Source: Chinchilla lanigera
Lineage: Eukaryota > Chordata > Mammalia > Rodentia > Chinchillidae
Direction of reading: 5' to 3'
DNA: 64,000 nucleotides
NCBI RefSeq assembly: GCF_000276665.1
Contig: NW_004955487.1
Location: forward strand, 7,199,726 to 7,263,725
In this document: positions 10,801 through 22,440 of the stretch, one piece after another
Position numbering within the stretch: the stretch's first letter is position 1
Layout: every line of letters starts with the position of its first letter
The notes under the pieces: model-generated
Database searches by the model: none
What the model saw: only the letters and a program-made list of their open reading frames with translations
What the model was told of the DNA's origin: nothing
Made by a program: the position numbers and the translations under genes

Positions 10801-12000
10801 TATCCTGTGAGTTGCTGGCAAAACTCTGCTGCAGACAGTCCAGGCCCTACTTGTGATTTATGTGATTAATCCCATGTTGCATGTTTAGCCCTTACAAAAA
10901 ACAGTGAAAATACTAAGGTTGTAATTTATAGCCAAGTTTTAAGCCTGGCTAGTCCCATATTTTTCTAATTTTTGTATTACCTTCTATGTTTTACTCTTCC
11001 TTGCTTTTCTTTTACACTCCTTTCTCCTTGTTTGCTTTAATCACTTATCTATTTGAACATGACAGAAAGTTACTCTGTTTGCTTATCTGGCAGTAGAATT
11101 ATTTTCTTATGTCTAAAAAAGAGCAAAAGGTAGCTAAGGGGAACATTTAAATTTTTTTTTCTTCCATTCAACACAGCCTTACACTGCTAGAGCACATGCA
11201 AACTTTGAAAGAGAATAACAGTGATTATAAAAGTGCTATTATTGACTGCAGAAATGATGTCACAAGCTAACAAAATTCCCTGGAATGGATGGGCAGAAAG
11301 ATCTCTGCAAGGAATGGTTTCCATTTCTTAAGGAGACAGCTGTACTTGTTATGAGATCCTGGTACCAACAATGCCCTACAAATGCCAAGTGAAACAGAGA
11401 GAATAATGAACCATGCAGTTCATTATTGTGAACCATCCAGTTCATTATTTTAATGCTAAGGCATTAAAAATAGAAACAAACATATGCATTGAGCAATCTC
11501 AAATCAACTGTCAGTTCTTTTTTTCTGAATGTCACCTTTAATTGGAGCAGACATATCATTCCCATTTTCTGGGTGAAAAAACTAAGGCACCGAGGTGTTG
11601 ACTTGTAAAGTGCTTACACCTAGTGTCTCAGGAGAAGCTTCTGGGGTAGAATGTCTGCACGGGAGACGTGTGTGAGCAGCATCTTACTTGCAAGGTCTCC
11701 TCAGGGACGCTCAGGGCAGAGGGGACAGGTGACTCGCAGTGGTCTCACCTGAGCTTCAGCTGACTTTTCTGAGAGATCTGGAGCTAGAAAAGTCTCCCAA
11801 AGTTGTCCTGAACTTAAGGTCAGAGATGCACTGGCCTCTGTCCACCATGTCTGATAACAGGAAGTTCAGTGATTTGAGTATCATCAACTCAGTTATTTTT
11901 GTCACTTTAATGAAATGAAAATCCCATTTTAACCTTTTTGATGCAATCATTCTTAATCTATTTCCATCCTTGTTGCCAATCCGAAGAAGTCACAAAGGTT
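10800..12000. other. No gene recognised; one short MIR at 11530-11605
   Basis: Mostly single-copy-looking DNA. A MIR core fragment is visible at about 11530-11605 ('tcattcccattttctgggtg', 'aaactaaggcaccgagg'). The sequence 'atgaaccatgcagttcatta' near 11405 is followed by a near copy about 20 bases on, a small local duplication. Confidence 0.5.
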
Positions 12001-12215
12001 TTTTGTTTGTTTGTTTTGATTTTTCTTGTTACAAGGCATTGAACACAGGACTTTCACACTAAGGTTTATTTATTTATTTATGTATTTATTTATTTGTATT
12101 TAGAGCTAGCTTTTCTAAGTTGCTAAGTTAACCAGGTTGGATTCAAAGTTGGAATCCTCCTCTTTCAGCCTCCCAGACAGTTGGGATTACAGGTGTGCTC
12201 CACCATGGTCTGATC
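12000..12215 (-). mobile_element. B1-dID dimeric SINE, antisense
   Basis: On the plus strand the ID half comes first ('aaggcattgaacacaggact'), then a (TTTA)n linker (about 12066-12100), then the antisense B1 half ('taagttgctaagttaaccag', 'tcagcctcccagacagttgg', 'gattacaggtgtgctcc'). Diverged. Confidence 0.8.
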
Positions 12216-13300
12216 ATTGTTCTTTTGAGGCATGTAGCAATGGACCACTGCATGCATATGATAGGAGTTACAGCAAGTCAATGGCCCCAATCTCTTTTTT
12301 TTTTTTTTTCATGAAATTCTTCATCCAACTTACCATGGGACCTTTAAAAATGCAAACTACTCTGTAGCTCATGTGATGATTCTGAGTAGCTCTGTATGGG
12401 GAGGCATAGAAGCCCATCATGCACTTAATGCAAGGTAGCTCCTGGGGAGCTAAGAGCTAACACGCAAGGGCCAGGTGTTCAGATTGTGGTCCTGGTCACC
12501 TCTTAAGGCCTGTTTCCTGAAAAATACAGATTCTCATAGAGCAGTAATCACTAATTTAGCATTTAATTTTCTTCCTTGGTGTTTAGAGCAGGGTACCGAT
12601 ATTTTATGCATATATTATGCATAATTCTGCCTGACAAAAAATAAATAGAATGAATGTACTTGAGTTAGTCCAGCCAAAATTTAGAAGGCTGATGAGTTTG
12701 AGAAGATACCTAAGAGGTTCAGAGGTAATCGCAAACTTTGTTATTTGGGCAGATCAATGAAATGAAATGTTATTTCAATATAAGCTCAGAGTGTGCCATT
12801 TTACCTCCTGTCAGACCACCTGGTATGCTGCAATGTCACACCACATATTCTGATAGCCAATGATTCTTACATTTCTGGGAGGAATCTATAGTGCTTTATG
12901 ATGCCAACTCCAAGAAAACCTCTCAAGTTCTATTGGCTTCCTAGTATTTATGTAAGATGCTTACTTTTATAGACATAAGTGAGAGCTGTAGGTCAGTTGA
13001 TCTTACCTCAAATCTTAGCTTTTTCTATTATGCTGTGATATAATTCCAGAGAACACAAAACAAAAAAACCAAATATGCAAGTAAATGTACTAACATTTAA
13101 TTTTACTTCATCAATTTTCAAATAAGCTATTGAATGAACTTACAAAATAACACTCAATGTTTAATATAATATTTCAGAAATGAGGAAGTATACTTGTTAA
13201 CAGGAAAGTCCAAGGCATTTATTATCATTAAGGAAATGCTTAAATCTAATCTTGCTACTTTTAGCACAGAAAAGAGTCAACGTATTGTCCAATAAAATGC
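12215..13300. other. No gene recognised
   Basis: AT-rich DNA with only short frames and no named repeat. Confidence 0.45.
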
Positions 13301-13304
13301 CCTG

Positions 13305-13510
13305 AAGAAAGCCCATGGTGACACATGCTTGTAATCCTAGTACTCTGGGAGGTTGAGGTAGGAGGATATTCAGTTGGAGTTCAGCCTGCATAATTTAGGA
13401 ATTTAGTGAGACTCTGTATAAAATAAAATAAAATAAAATGGGCTAAGGATGTAGTTCAGTCCAAATTCAGCTTTCAGTGCCATAAAACAAAACAAAACAA
13501 AACAAAATAA
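13305..13510 (+). mobile_element. B1-dID dimeric SINE
   Basis: The B1 half ('cacatgcttgtaatcctagt', 'gggaggttgaggtaggagga') ends in an (AAAAT)n linker. An ID half ('gggctaaggatgtagttcag') follows, with an (AAAAC)n tail. Orientation is sense. Confidence 0.85.
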
Positions 13511-14250
13511 CTCTTAAAAAGCTGAAAAATAAAAACTTCTGAGGGATTGATGTTGTTTTGATAGTGTTCTCAAAATACTTAAAGTTTCAAAGTTTCTTTT
13601 TTCTTATGAGGTATTTATATAGAGGACTCTAAAATGAGAACAGAACTGTATCTTTGTATAGAGTTTTCACAGTAAAAACAGAAAATCCAATTCATATATT
13701 TTTACAATTGTATCTCTGAATAAAAGATAAAGTGCATATTTTTAGCTTCATTTTAAAAAGATGGTTCTGAGAAACTCATTTTGCTTTTCCCCTGGATTTC
13801 TATCTTTCTGATACATTAGCACACTAAAATGAGCTAAGTAAATCCTAAAGAATAAAAGGCCAAAGAATAAACCAGGGTGGGGCAGAAATGAACCAGTTTT
13901 TCTCTGTATATAAGATATCAAAATTGAAAGCATTGAGAAATATGCACAATTTCATAAAAACATATGCTTTTCCCCAAGAGTATTCAGCTTGGGTAGAAGA
14001 AACAGAATGATTATGATCAATGTCCGTGATCAATCCATATTTATAAACCTAAGCAAAATCATTTGTGATAAAAAAAGCCAAATCAATAATTTCCTATTAA
14101 AATTATATCTTCCTCCACATCTTAAAAGTGTGCAAATCTGGGAATTACTTATATCTCAGGCATTCACATACCATTCTAGGATAAGAATTCTTCTGGTCTC
14201 CTGCACCAACTTAGTCACCTATGAAAGGTGATAATACAAACTTCAACTGT
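13510..14250. other. No gene recognised; AT-rich DNA
   Basis: Several overlapping frames of 61-80 codons occur on both strands, none resembling a known protein. The composition explains them. Confidence 0.45.
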
Positions 14251-14615
14251 GTATTGGTCAGGTTTCCCGTTTCTGGGACACAAGACCTGACACCCACAAT
14301 GTAAAGTAAAAAAAGTTTAATGTGATTTAATGTTTCAGAGGATTCATTCCATGGTTAACTGGCTCCAAGACAGAAACAAGATGACACATAAAGCTGTTTA
14401 CTTCATGACATCTGAGAAGCACAGAAAGGGTAAAAGTCTGAGGAGAGATACATCCTTCAAAGGCACACTCTCAGTGACTCTCCTTCAACTGGACCTCACT
14501 TGCCAACAGCACATTGAGCTATGGTTGTTCGTGGATTAATCCACAATGAGTCTAGCATCCCATGATCTAATCACCTGTCTAGGAGTCTCTTAATCCAGTC
14601 AAGTGGACAATTAAA
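14250..14615 (-). mobile_element. MaLR-type solo LTR, antisense
   Basis: Same group as 3585-4010: 'gtttcccgtttctgggacac' at the left, 'ttccatggttaactggctcc' and 'agacagaaacaagatg' in the middle, then 'agtctagcatcccatgatct' on the right. More decayed than the other copies. Confidence 0.65.
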
Positions 14616-15770
14616 TGTAGCTGTCACAAATTACTTGTGTGAGTTTGAGCAAGATTTTACTCCTTCACCTCCTCAATCCTCCCATCTCTTCAGAGTCTCT
14701 GTTATGAGTAAAACACTGGTGGGAAGAGGAATTGAACAGAAACCTACCTTCACGTGGTTGCAAACACCCTGATTGTGTATTTATCTGGAGTGGATTCAGG
14801 TAGAGAAATGATGGAAGTCAGGAAACAATGTCTTGAATTCTTTTGCATAAAAACTACACTATTTTTGTTTGCATTATAAATAGCAGGTCTGACTTGGAAA
14901 ATATGCGAACAGTTTACCTGGGATGATTTCAATCTTCTCAGACAATTTTGAATCTGGCTGCCACCTCTGTTTTGTTCTTTCATCTTCCACAGCTGGCCAT
15001 TTCACAAGAGAGTCAATTATCTGAGATGCTGATCTCTGAAATTCCTCTCCTATAACCAACTGCCTCTATGGAAGTGGAGAAACAAACCTAGAGGCCCAGG
15101 TATTAACAGTCACGATGGCTATGTTCCTGAGAAAATATCACACATGGCAAGAACCAGATACCAAAACTGTGAGTTCAATGTGCAATCCTGAAACAACACA
15201 CGTTGTTGTATCATTATTAAGTATTTCATGTGATTGAAGATGATATGCCAAATAAGATTAATTATGGAGCAAAACCAAAATTTCTGGATTTAAATGTTTT
15301 TCTGCATTGGTTTAAGAGTTTATTTTTAATACCTATTTCATATTGTATAACAACATTGAGTATTTAAGAAGAAGCTATGCATAACCACACTCTTCTTGAC
15401 CTCTCCAAAAGATAGCAAATAAGAGTAGGTCATAATCTCTGCCCTTCCAAATTAATGGTCATCCTATGCTTCCTTTCTTTCAGCATCATCACAAGAAAAA
15501 CCCCTCAAATATACTATTTAATCCATCAGATAGCTTGATTGATGAGGTAAAGGACAGAAACCTGATCCTAATTGGATTCAGAGAATTCTGAGAATGTTCT
15601 TTTACAAAACATACTAGATTACCCATCTTAAAAAAATACAGTAGATTTTCTTCTGCAAAAATGACCACCCTTTCCCTGTAAAATGAGTCATTATTTTCCT
15701 ACCTTTGAGTGAACTGTTGTTTTTCTCCCGTAAAGCAAGCCCAAACTTTCTGTTGATTCACAGATTCCTC
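14615..15770. other. No gene recognised
   Basis: Mixed single-copy-looking DNA. A weak antisense MIR trace ('gagtttgagcaagattttac') lies near 14640-14715. Confidence 0.45.
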
Positions 15771-15774
15771 AATA

Positions 15775-17105
15775 TTAAAACAGAAACACTAAATCTATTG
15801 GAAGAGAAAGTAGGTAAAAACCTTGAAGACATAAGGGTAGGCAGAAAGTTCATGAACAAATACCAAACTGCACGGGAAATACTTCAAAGAATCAACAACT
15901 GGGATCTCATCTTACTGAAAAGTTTTTGCACATCTAAAGAAATCACTAGCAGAATAAAAAGAAAACCCACAAATTGGGAAAAAAATTTTAGCTCACTGTC
16001 CCCTGGACAAAGGAATTCTATCTAGAGTATATAAAGAATTAAAAAACATCAGCCCCCTAAAATTCAAAGATCCAATCCAAATATGGGCAACTGAGATGAA
16101 TACACACTCCTCAGATAAAGAAATGCAAATGGCAAATAAATACAAGAGAAAATGCTTAACATCATTAGTCATTTGAGAAATGCAAATTAAAACAACACTG
16201 AGATTTCACCTTACCCCAGTAAGAATGGCTAGCGTTAAGAGATCAAACAATAACAAATACCTCTAAGGCTGTGGAGAAAAAGGAACCCTTCTCCACTACT
16301 AGTGAGAATGCAGACTAATGAAACCACTGTGGAAATCAATTTGGAGATTCCTCAGCAAACTAGGTCTAGAGGTCCCATTCAACCCAGTTATTTCCCTTCT
16401 GGGTATTTTCCCAGAAGAACTGAAAACATCATATCACAGTGATATATGTGCACCCATGTTTATAGTGGCACAATTTCTAATAGCTAAATTGTATAAGCAA
16501 CCCACATGTCTATCCACTGAGGAATGGATGAAAAAGTTGTGGTATTTTTATATAATGGAATATTACTCAGCTATAAAGAAAGATAACCTCAAGGCTTTTA
16601 TAGGTAAATGGTCACAACTAGAAACCATACTCATAATTGAAATAAATCAGACCCGCATACATAAACAATGTATTGTCTCACTAGTCTAAGAACCTGGAAG
16701 AGTGAATAAAAATTAGGAGGTATGATAGCTGTTGTGAAATGAAAGGAAACTGCTCAAAAGTAAAGAACAACTGGGATGAAGGAAAAGAGAAAAGAAAGAA
16801 GGGGAAAACTGTGTGTGTGTATATATATATATATATAGGATAGCTAACATAGTTGTAGTGCTGACTTCTATCACTCTTTTGTAAGGAACAGTTAATGTTT
16901 AATTGTTTGATCAATCTTACATGTCTGTATTGGTTTTCCTGAGTAACCACTTTGAAGATATCAATATATAATACAACAACCATTGTTAATTTCCTATCAC
17001 CTTGTCTGAAATTCAGTATTGCTTGTATTGTATTTGTGTTATTTTGTAAATGCATGTGTATTTGTTAATATGTTTTGATTCTTTTATCATTAAAATAAAA
17101 AAAAA
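15775..17105 (+). mobile_element. 5'-truncated L1: end of ORF2 plus 3' UTR
   Basis: This is the best preserved LINE in the window. The end of ORF2 is readable in several frames: 'INNWDLILLKSFCTSKEITS' and 'RIKRKPTNWEKNF' near 15890-15990, then PLWKSIWRFL and 'WYFYIMEYYSAIKKDNLKAF' within a 123-codon open piece (16318-16689). A 3' UTR follows with a purine-rich part (16740-16810), a GT/AT microsatellite and an A-rich end at about 17090-17105. The reverse transcriptase and endonuclease are absent. Frameshifts separate the two readable pieces, so it cannot move on its own. The 124-codon minus-strand frame over the 3' UTR is a shadow. Confidence 0.95.
16810..16837 (+). repeat. (GT)n(AT)n microsatellite in L1 3' UTR
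   Basis: Five GT units run straight into nine AT units. Confidence 0.95.
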
Positions 17106-17590
17106 CAAATTCCACAAATTTCCACCATCAGAAAACACATGCACATTTCCAGTTTGAACAGGTAATGTTTTTCTCTGTCTGTGTTGTGGCTCCTCTGCTC
17201 TACTTTTTGAGTGTGTACTTTCAATTCTGCCTAAGAAATCCTTTTATGCCTCTGCACAAAAAGATCTAATGGTCAGGTAGCGAAGAGAGGCAATATAAAC
17301 AGACAATATAAAGAACAGAAGGCAGCTGTAACAATGATGAAATGCATAGGCTGTGTTCTGGAATCACAGAGAAGACTAACCACACCTACCCCAGTGGAGG
17401 CAGAGAGAGCTTTCTAAACAGAAACAAACAGCCCATAGAAAGAGAGTTATACCTACCTGATTACACCAGGGTGCTGGAGTAATCTGTGTGAAGGTCCAGT
17501 GACCTTATGACAGAATTTATCTAGGAAAGGATTGTGTTTTGTTCTTCACTGTTTGCTAAGCTACTAATAGTAAACTGATCTGCTGTCTGG
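17105..17590. other. No gene recognised
   Basis: Non-repetitive-looking sequence of average composition, with no open frame of note. Confidence 0.45.
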
Positions 17591-17594
17591 GTAC

Positions 17595-17746
17595 TCTAGA
17601 AATATTAATTCTTCAGGCAGAAGGATTTCAAGTTCCAGAGCAATCAGGGAAATTTAGCAACTTAGCAAGACTCTGACTCAAAATGAAAACCAGGAAGAGC
17701 TGCAGATGTGTCTCAGTGTGAAGGCCCTAGGTTCCATCCCTAGCAT
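17595..17746 (+). mobile_element. B1-dID SINE, 5'-truncated
   Basis: Only the end of the B1 half remains ('aacttagcaagactctgact'). The ID half follows ('tgcagatgtgtctcagtgtg', 'ggccctaggttccatcccta'). The A-tail position is occupied by the CG/CA tract at 17747-17808, a common fate of SINE tails. Confidence 0.75.
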
Positions 17747-17764
17747 CGTGCGCACGCATGCGCG

Positions 17765-17808
<44 letters not shown>
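17747..17808 (+). repeat. Alternating purine-pyrimidine tract with (CA)n
   Basis: The tract CGTGCGCACGCATGCGCGC (17747-17765) alternates pyrimidine and purine without a break. After one T it continues as about twenty CA units. CG and CA steps are the classical Z-DNA-prone dinucleotides. Confidence 0.95.
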
Positions 17809-17809
<1 letters not shown>

Positions 17810-17814
17810 ATTCT

Positions 17815-18050
17815 CCAGAAAAAGGGAAAAAATGAGTTAAATGGGTAATGCATTGGAGATGAGGAGTATAGAAATAGTTATGAAATGGAAGAAATAAGAG
17901 GAGAGCACATCCTAGACCTTGATATCAAAGAATTTCAGAGTAGTGATCACTTTTGACAAAGGTAATAAACAGATAAGGAAATAAAAGTCGGTGTTATTTA
18001 TCATCTCTAAGTTTACAGTGATTTTTATTCAAACAGTCTCAGGTTTAGGG
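17815..18050. other. No gene recognised
   Basis: Nothing recognised between the CA tract and the moderately GC-rich block. Confidence 0.4.
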
Positions 18051-18300
18051 TTTAAAAATCTGATGATGAGGCCAGAGTAAGGTTACTTAGAAGGAAGTCA
18101 GGAGAGAGCATGCGTGGAAGTTGGTATTGGTTTTGGAGATTCTGAGGCCGAAAGTAGGTGAGGAGCAAGTGGCTTGAATTCCGGGAGACGGACTGTGCAG
18201 TTACTGAACACACAGAGTGACGGGCTCGGGACCCGCTGATGCCTTTCACCAGCCTCGCCGTGTGAACCTGGGTAGCACTGTGCAGACAGGAAGTAGACCC
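18050..18300. other. Locally GC-richer unexplained block
   Basis: Several CpGs cluster around 'gggctcgggacccgctgatg' (about 18222-18241), in contrast to the flanks. Overlapping 65-, 69- and 129-codon frames cross it but resemble nothing known to me. It could be an old repeat of an unfamiliar family or a regulatory block. Confidence 0.35.
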
Positions 18301-20450
18301 AAGGCATTCTTCACATTTAGCTCCATATTTTCCAGTGTTTCTTTGGAAGATTTCTTCTGTTTAAACCTACTATTTTTTTCACTGAGAGTAAAACACTCAA
18401 GAAAACAAAACAAAATAAAGAGAAGTAGAAGTGAGATAGGTGAAATAGAAGTTTTGCAAATTCATAACCTAAAATATATAATTTTTTTCACTTTTAAAAT
18501 TTTCTCAATTATATTTGCTCGATACTTACACCAAGGAAGTAAATCTAAAGCCAGCCATATCAATAACTGTGAGCAGAATAATAAATATAATTCCATTGGG
18601 TCATAATTTTTTTAGTTTTTTCTGGTTTTTATTCTTTCCCTGGCTATTTTTTCCCTTTCTCTTTTTAAGTTAATCTTAATTTAGTTCCAGCCCTTATTTG
18701 TCTGTGTTATTTTATAATGTTATTCTGAGATACAGCTTTAAGTATTTATTAAATATTTAAAAACACACACTGGCATCATGTAATTGAAGAAAACTGGCAT
18801 TTCTCTGTAAAGTGAGCGAACTCTTTCCAATGATTTATCTTCCAAAGTTGGTTTGGTGTGTATGTGTAAGCATTTCTATTTTCCTTGCCACACTATAATT
18901 TAAAGTCAGTTCAGTGTGTATGTGACCAAATTTGTAATAATCTGTCACTACTGGCAGAAAAGAAAATTAAAGGAACCAATTTATTTCAAAGAGTGAAGTG
19001 TGTGATTTCCCCTCCCTCTATAGAAGTTTAAAGTCATAGAGATTTTTAACAATTTCATATTCTTCCCACAATGATAGAAATATACTGTCAGGGAGGAGCT
19101 TTATTTCTTCATAGCATCTGCCATGAAAATCAATTCCTCTGGAGGGAATGCTTTATATATTCCATAATTCACCATTCTGTGCTTTGTGGGCAAGGCTTGT
19201 TAAAATGTTCAACATGACCTTAGGACAATTCCCTCCCTCTCAATAGCAGCCATAAGCCTCCTGCAAAGAGCTGAATAAGCATCTTTCCATGTTTTAGAGA
19301 TCAAGTCAAATTAGAGGACATTGCTTTCTCCCATGAATTTTCCATCATATAACTCAGATAAAATTAAACCTGAGTGTTTAAATAGAGAAGTTCTGTAAAC
19401 CTCTCAATGTGATAAAGAATGAATTGTTAATAGATGGTAGAAAATAAAGACTGGGCCTGTTTTCTGGCCCTGGCAATAATTAACTGCTTACTTAGGTCAA
19501 TATATATTCAGCATCTGAGATAATTGGAAAGATATGGAGCCCATCTCTCTTCTCTCTCTCCATAAACATCCCCACACAGCCACTGTAAGGCAAACGTAAA
19601 TGTGTCTGTTTCTTTTAGTCTTAATCCAAATGAAGAGAAATATGTTCATGAATTTAGTTTGAAGGGCAGGTGAAGTACGGTCCAATTCAACCTTAAAAAA
19701 TAACATTTTCATCCAAAAGCAGAGCTTTCTTAAGTACACTAAAAGCTTATTTATAGATTTAAGTGTCAAAGATCATCTTTACCATTTTTTTGTAAGTGCA
19801 CTATTCTGTGATTTAATAAGGTCAGTCCTTGGCAGGTTATACTGTTTTTTTGAAATAAAAATGTAGTCACAATTTCAACAAGGTTCTTCACAGAATTTGT
19901 CTACTAATACCAAAGTATATGTAGTTGGACCAAATCTTTGGTCCAAAAGAACAATAAGGGAGAATCTTCTTCTACTCTAAAATGTTCCTATAAAATAATC
20001 ATAGTTTAGAGATTTTAGCATTTGGATAGAGACAAAGTCCACTGAAACACAATGAAAAAACTCAGGGACAGACTGATAAATGTTAACTTCATATATGACA
20101 GAACATATGTTAGATATGGTGACATAAGCCAAGTGGTAAGGTATGGGACACTTAGTAAGCAACTATGGTAGTTAGCTTTGTGTGCAAAATGGCATAAAAC
20201 TATATTCAACTTTATTTCACATTGTAAAGTGTAATCTAAGGGGAATTAAAGTCCTAAATGTAAAGAAAATATTTGCCATTCTAAGAGACAATATACAAGA
20301 TATTTTCTAACATTTAGTGCAAAAATCATGCTTCATAAAATATTATATATTTAAAAGCAATGAGGATACTTATATACAAATCTGCATACATGCTACTGTT
20401 AAGGAAGTGATACTCAATGTTACAGTTCATATCTAGACATTCCCCTAAAG
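18300..20450. other. Repeat-poor, gene-free DNA
   Basis: About 2.1 kb with no recognisable transposon and no convincing exon. The part at 19000-19540 has no low-complexity runs and contains homeodomain-type TAATTA cores ('caataattaactgcttac' near 19475), the sort of composition seen in conserved non-coding elements. This is composition only; conservation cannot be seen from one sequence. Confidence 0.4.
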
Positions 20451-20800
20451 CCTTATATGAGCTCAGCCGTGGGTTTGGGAAAGGTGATTGGATTAGGGTG
20501 TCATACGCACTTGTGGATTACAGTGATGAGTTTATAGCTAAATGTGATGTTAGAAGGTGGAGCCTGGTCAGAGGAAGGGTCACTGCGGCCTGGAAGCTCT
20601 ATCTCCCTCCTCCTCCCTTGATCTTTTTGTTTCCTGCCTGCCTTGCCAAGAGCTGTTTCTCCTCTGCCACACCACTCTGCCTTGGAACCAGCCAATTACG
20701 GACTGAAACCTCTACAATTACTGAGCCAAAGTAATCCTTTCCTCCTTTAATTAAGGGTGTCAGGTAAGGAGAAAATAATGAAGACATTCAATCTATGTGA
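20450..20800 (+). mobile_element. MaLR-type LTR, sense
   Basis: Sense order of the shared LTR group: 'ggtgattggattagggtgtc', 'gaaggtggagcctggtcaga', 'ctgtttctcctctgccacac', 'tacggactgaaacctctaca' and 'tcctttcctcctttaattaa' with 'gggtgtcaggtaagg'. Solo, with no internal region. The 105-codon plus-strand frame (20417-20734) is incidental. Confidence 0.75.
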
Positions 20801-21155
20801 AGAAGCTTCTAAAATGAATGACACCAGATAGAGGGAGGGAAAGGGAAAGAGAGGTCAAAATAAATAAGATGAGTTATGTCCGTGCCCTAGCTCCCCAGGA
20901 TGGATGGAATCATTATGAAATGCAAATGTGGAAGAATAAAAAGTTTGAGAGTTGAAAATATTAAAATGAATAAGAAAAGTAGAAAAATTTAAATACTCTA
21001 GAAACATGTGAGAAATTAAATCTCCAAAATCTATCCAAAAGTTTCCAAAAATCTATCTTCAAATATATTGATTTGGAGATTTGAAAGCTGAAAAACAAAT
21101 TAAACACTGCTCAACCTCATATGCACCAGAGAAAAGCAACTAAAAACTACTGGTG
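20800..21155. other. No gene recognised
   Basis: A-rich, with a small local duplication of 'atctatccaaaag'/'atctatcttc' words near 21030. No gene or named repeat. Confidence 0.4.
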
Positions 21156-21310
21156 GTTAGTTGGGTACAGGTATAGCCTTGTAACCTCAGCAACTGGGAG
21201 GCTGAGGCAGGAAAATTGACACAAATTCAAGGTTAACCTGAACTATACAGTAAGTTTAAGGTCATCCTCAACTAGATAGGGATACTCTGTGAAAAAACAA
21301 AGCAAACAAA
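21155..21310 (+). mobile_element. B1-like SINE, older copy
   Basis: B1 order is present: 'cttgtaacctcagcaactgg', 'gaggctgaggcaggaaaatt' and 'tcaaggttaacctgaactat'. An A-rich tail with AAAC units follows. It lies head to tail with the next B1, about 20 bases away. Confidence 0.8.
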
Positions 21311-21327
21311 CAAATAAAAAAAGACAA

Positions 21328-21480
21328 GACAGAGACCGGGTATGTTGGTACATGCTTGTAATCCCAGCAGTCTGGAGGCTGAGGCAGGAGGATCATTCCG
21401 AGTTCGAGACCAGCCTGGGCTACAAAGTCAGCTCAAGACCGACCTGAACTGCATAGCAAGATCCTGACTCAAAAAGACCA
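21328..21480 (+). mobile_element. B1-like SINE, younger copy
   Basis: Better preserved than its neighbour: 'tgcttgtaatcccagcagtc', 'ggaggctgaggcaggaggat' and 'gagttcgagaccagcctggg', then a second 'aagaccgacctgaactgcat' segment. This is the internally duplicated B1 type that repeats the 'gaccagcctgggctacat' module. The tail is the (AAT)n run. Confidence 0.85.
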
Positions 21481-21481
21481 A

Positions 21482-21513
<32 letters not shown>
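21481..21513 (+). repeat. (AAT)n microsatellite
   Basis: About eleven AAT units grown from the A-tail of the preceding B1. Confidence 0.95.
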
Positions 21514-21514
<1 letters not shown>

Positions 21515-21754
21515 GAAAAAAGGAAAATGGTTGTTATGATTTTATAGCCATTTCTTTTGCAGTCATGAAGAAATCTCAAAGTAAATGGATAGAAGCAGAT
21601 GAAAAGAATCATGACAAACCTAATACTGTGTTTTGGGGAAAGTAATTTTGTGTAACAACTTTTGAAAATAATTTTACAATATGTTGCCAAAAGAATTCTG
21701 TACTCAAGTTACCAATGTTGCTACTTATGCTTGATTAATTAGCTGTTTAATTAA

Positions 21755-22440
21755 TTGAATATCAATTTATTGAATATCTATTAGGTGTTGAACACTTTTC
21801 TTTATGTAGGGTTTTCATGGCTAGCAAAATGGAAAAGTTTTCTTTGCATAAGAAACTTGCGTTCTAGTAGGAGATTTGTAAAACTCCAAATAAATAAATG
21901 AATATACTTTATCATAGTAAATTATAATAATGGCTTCACAGAAATATTAAAATATTACAAGGAAAATAAAGCCTGAGGGAAGTGCTACTTTCACCTAGGT
22001 TGGCCCTGCATGGCTCCCTAAGTGAGTAACATTTGGACAGAGACCCAAAGGCCGTGCAGGAGAAACAAGGTCAAAGCCCTGGAGACGTGATTAGGTAGAT
22101 GGAGAATTATTAGCTAGACACCATGGCGATAGCAGAGTGGAGTGAAAGAGAGAACCCGAGGAGAGCAAATCAGAGAAAGTGTCCCAGAATGAAAAAAGTC
22201 CTAGAGGACACAGCAAATTATTTTCTTCTTATTCTAAGTGCCGTAGGGTGTTTATTAGAGAAGTATTTTACGTAGGGCAGAGCTAGAGTTTTGAAAGCTT
22301 TCTCTGGTGATTTCCTAGATGATTTGTTGAAGAGCAGGAGGAGTAGACAAGGGCACATTTAGGAAAAACAGCATGTTTTGTAGGAAGGAGGCAATAACCG
22401 TGAGCCCTAGAACCCTAGCTATGGAAGTGGAAAGGGCCAT
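21755..22440 (-). repeat. L2 LINE 3' part, antisense
   Basis: A long ordered match to antisense L2: 'tttattgaatatctattagg', 'tgcgttctagtaggagattt', 'gtaacatttggacagagacc' with 'caaaggccgtgcaggag', and 'cttattctaagtgccgtagg'. One of the clearest ancient repeats here. All frames are broken. Confidence 0.8.

Noticed and set aside
16681..17055. 124-codon minus-strand frame
   Set aside because: It is antisense to the 3' UTR of the sense L1 at 15775-17105, and its Y/I-rich run comes from the GT/AT microsatellite.
18217..18606. 129-codon plus-strand frame beginning in a GC-richer block
   Set aside because: The second half is AT-rich low-complexity sequence (F, I, K, N rich) and there is no known protein pattern.
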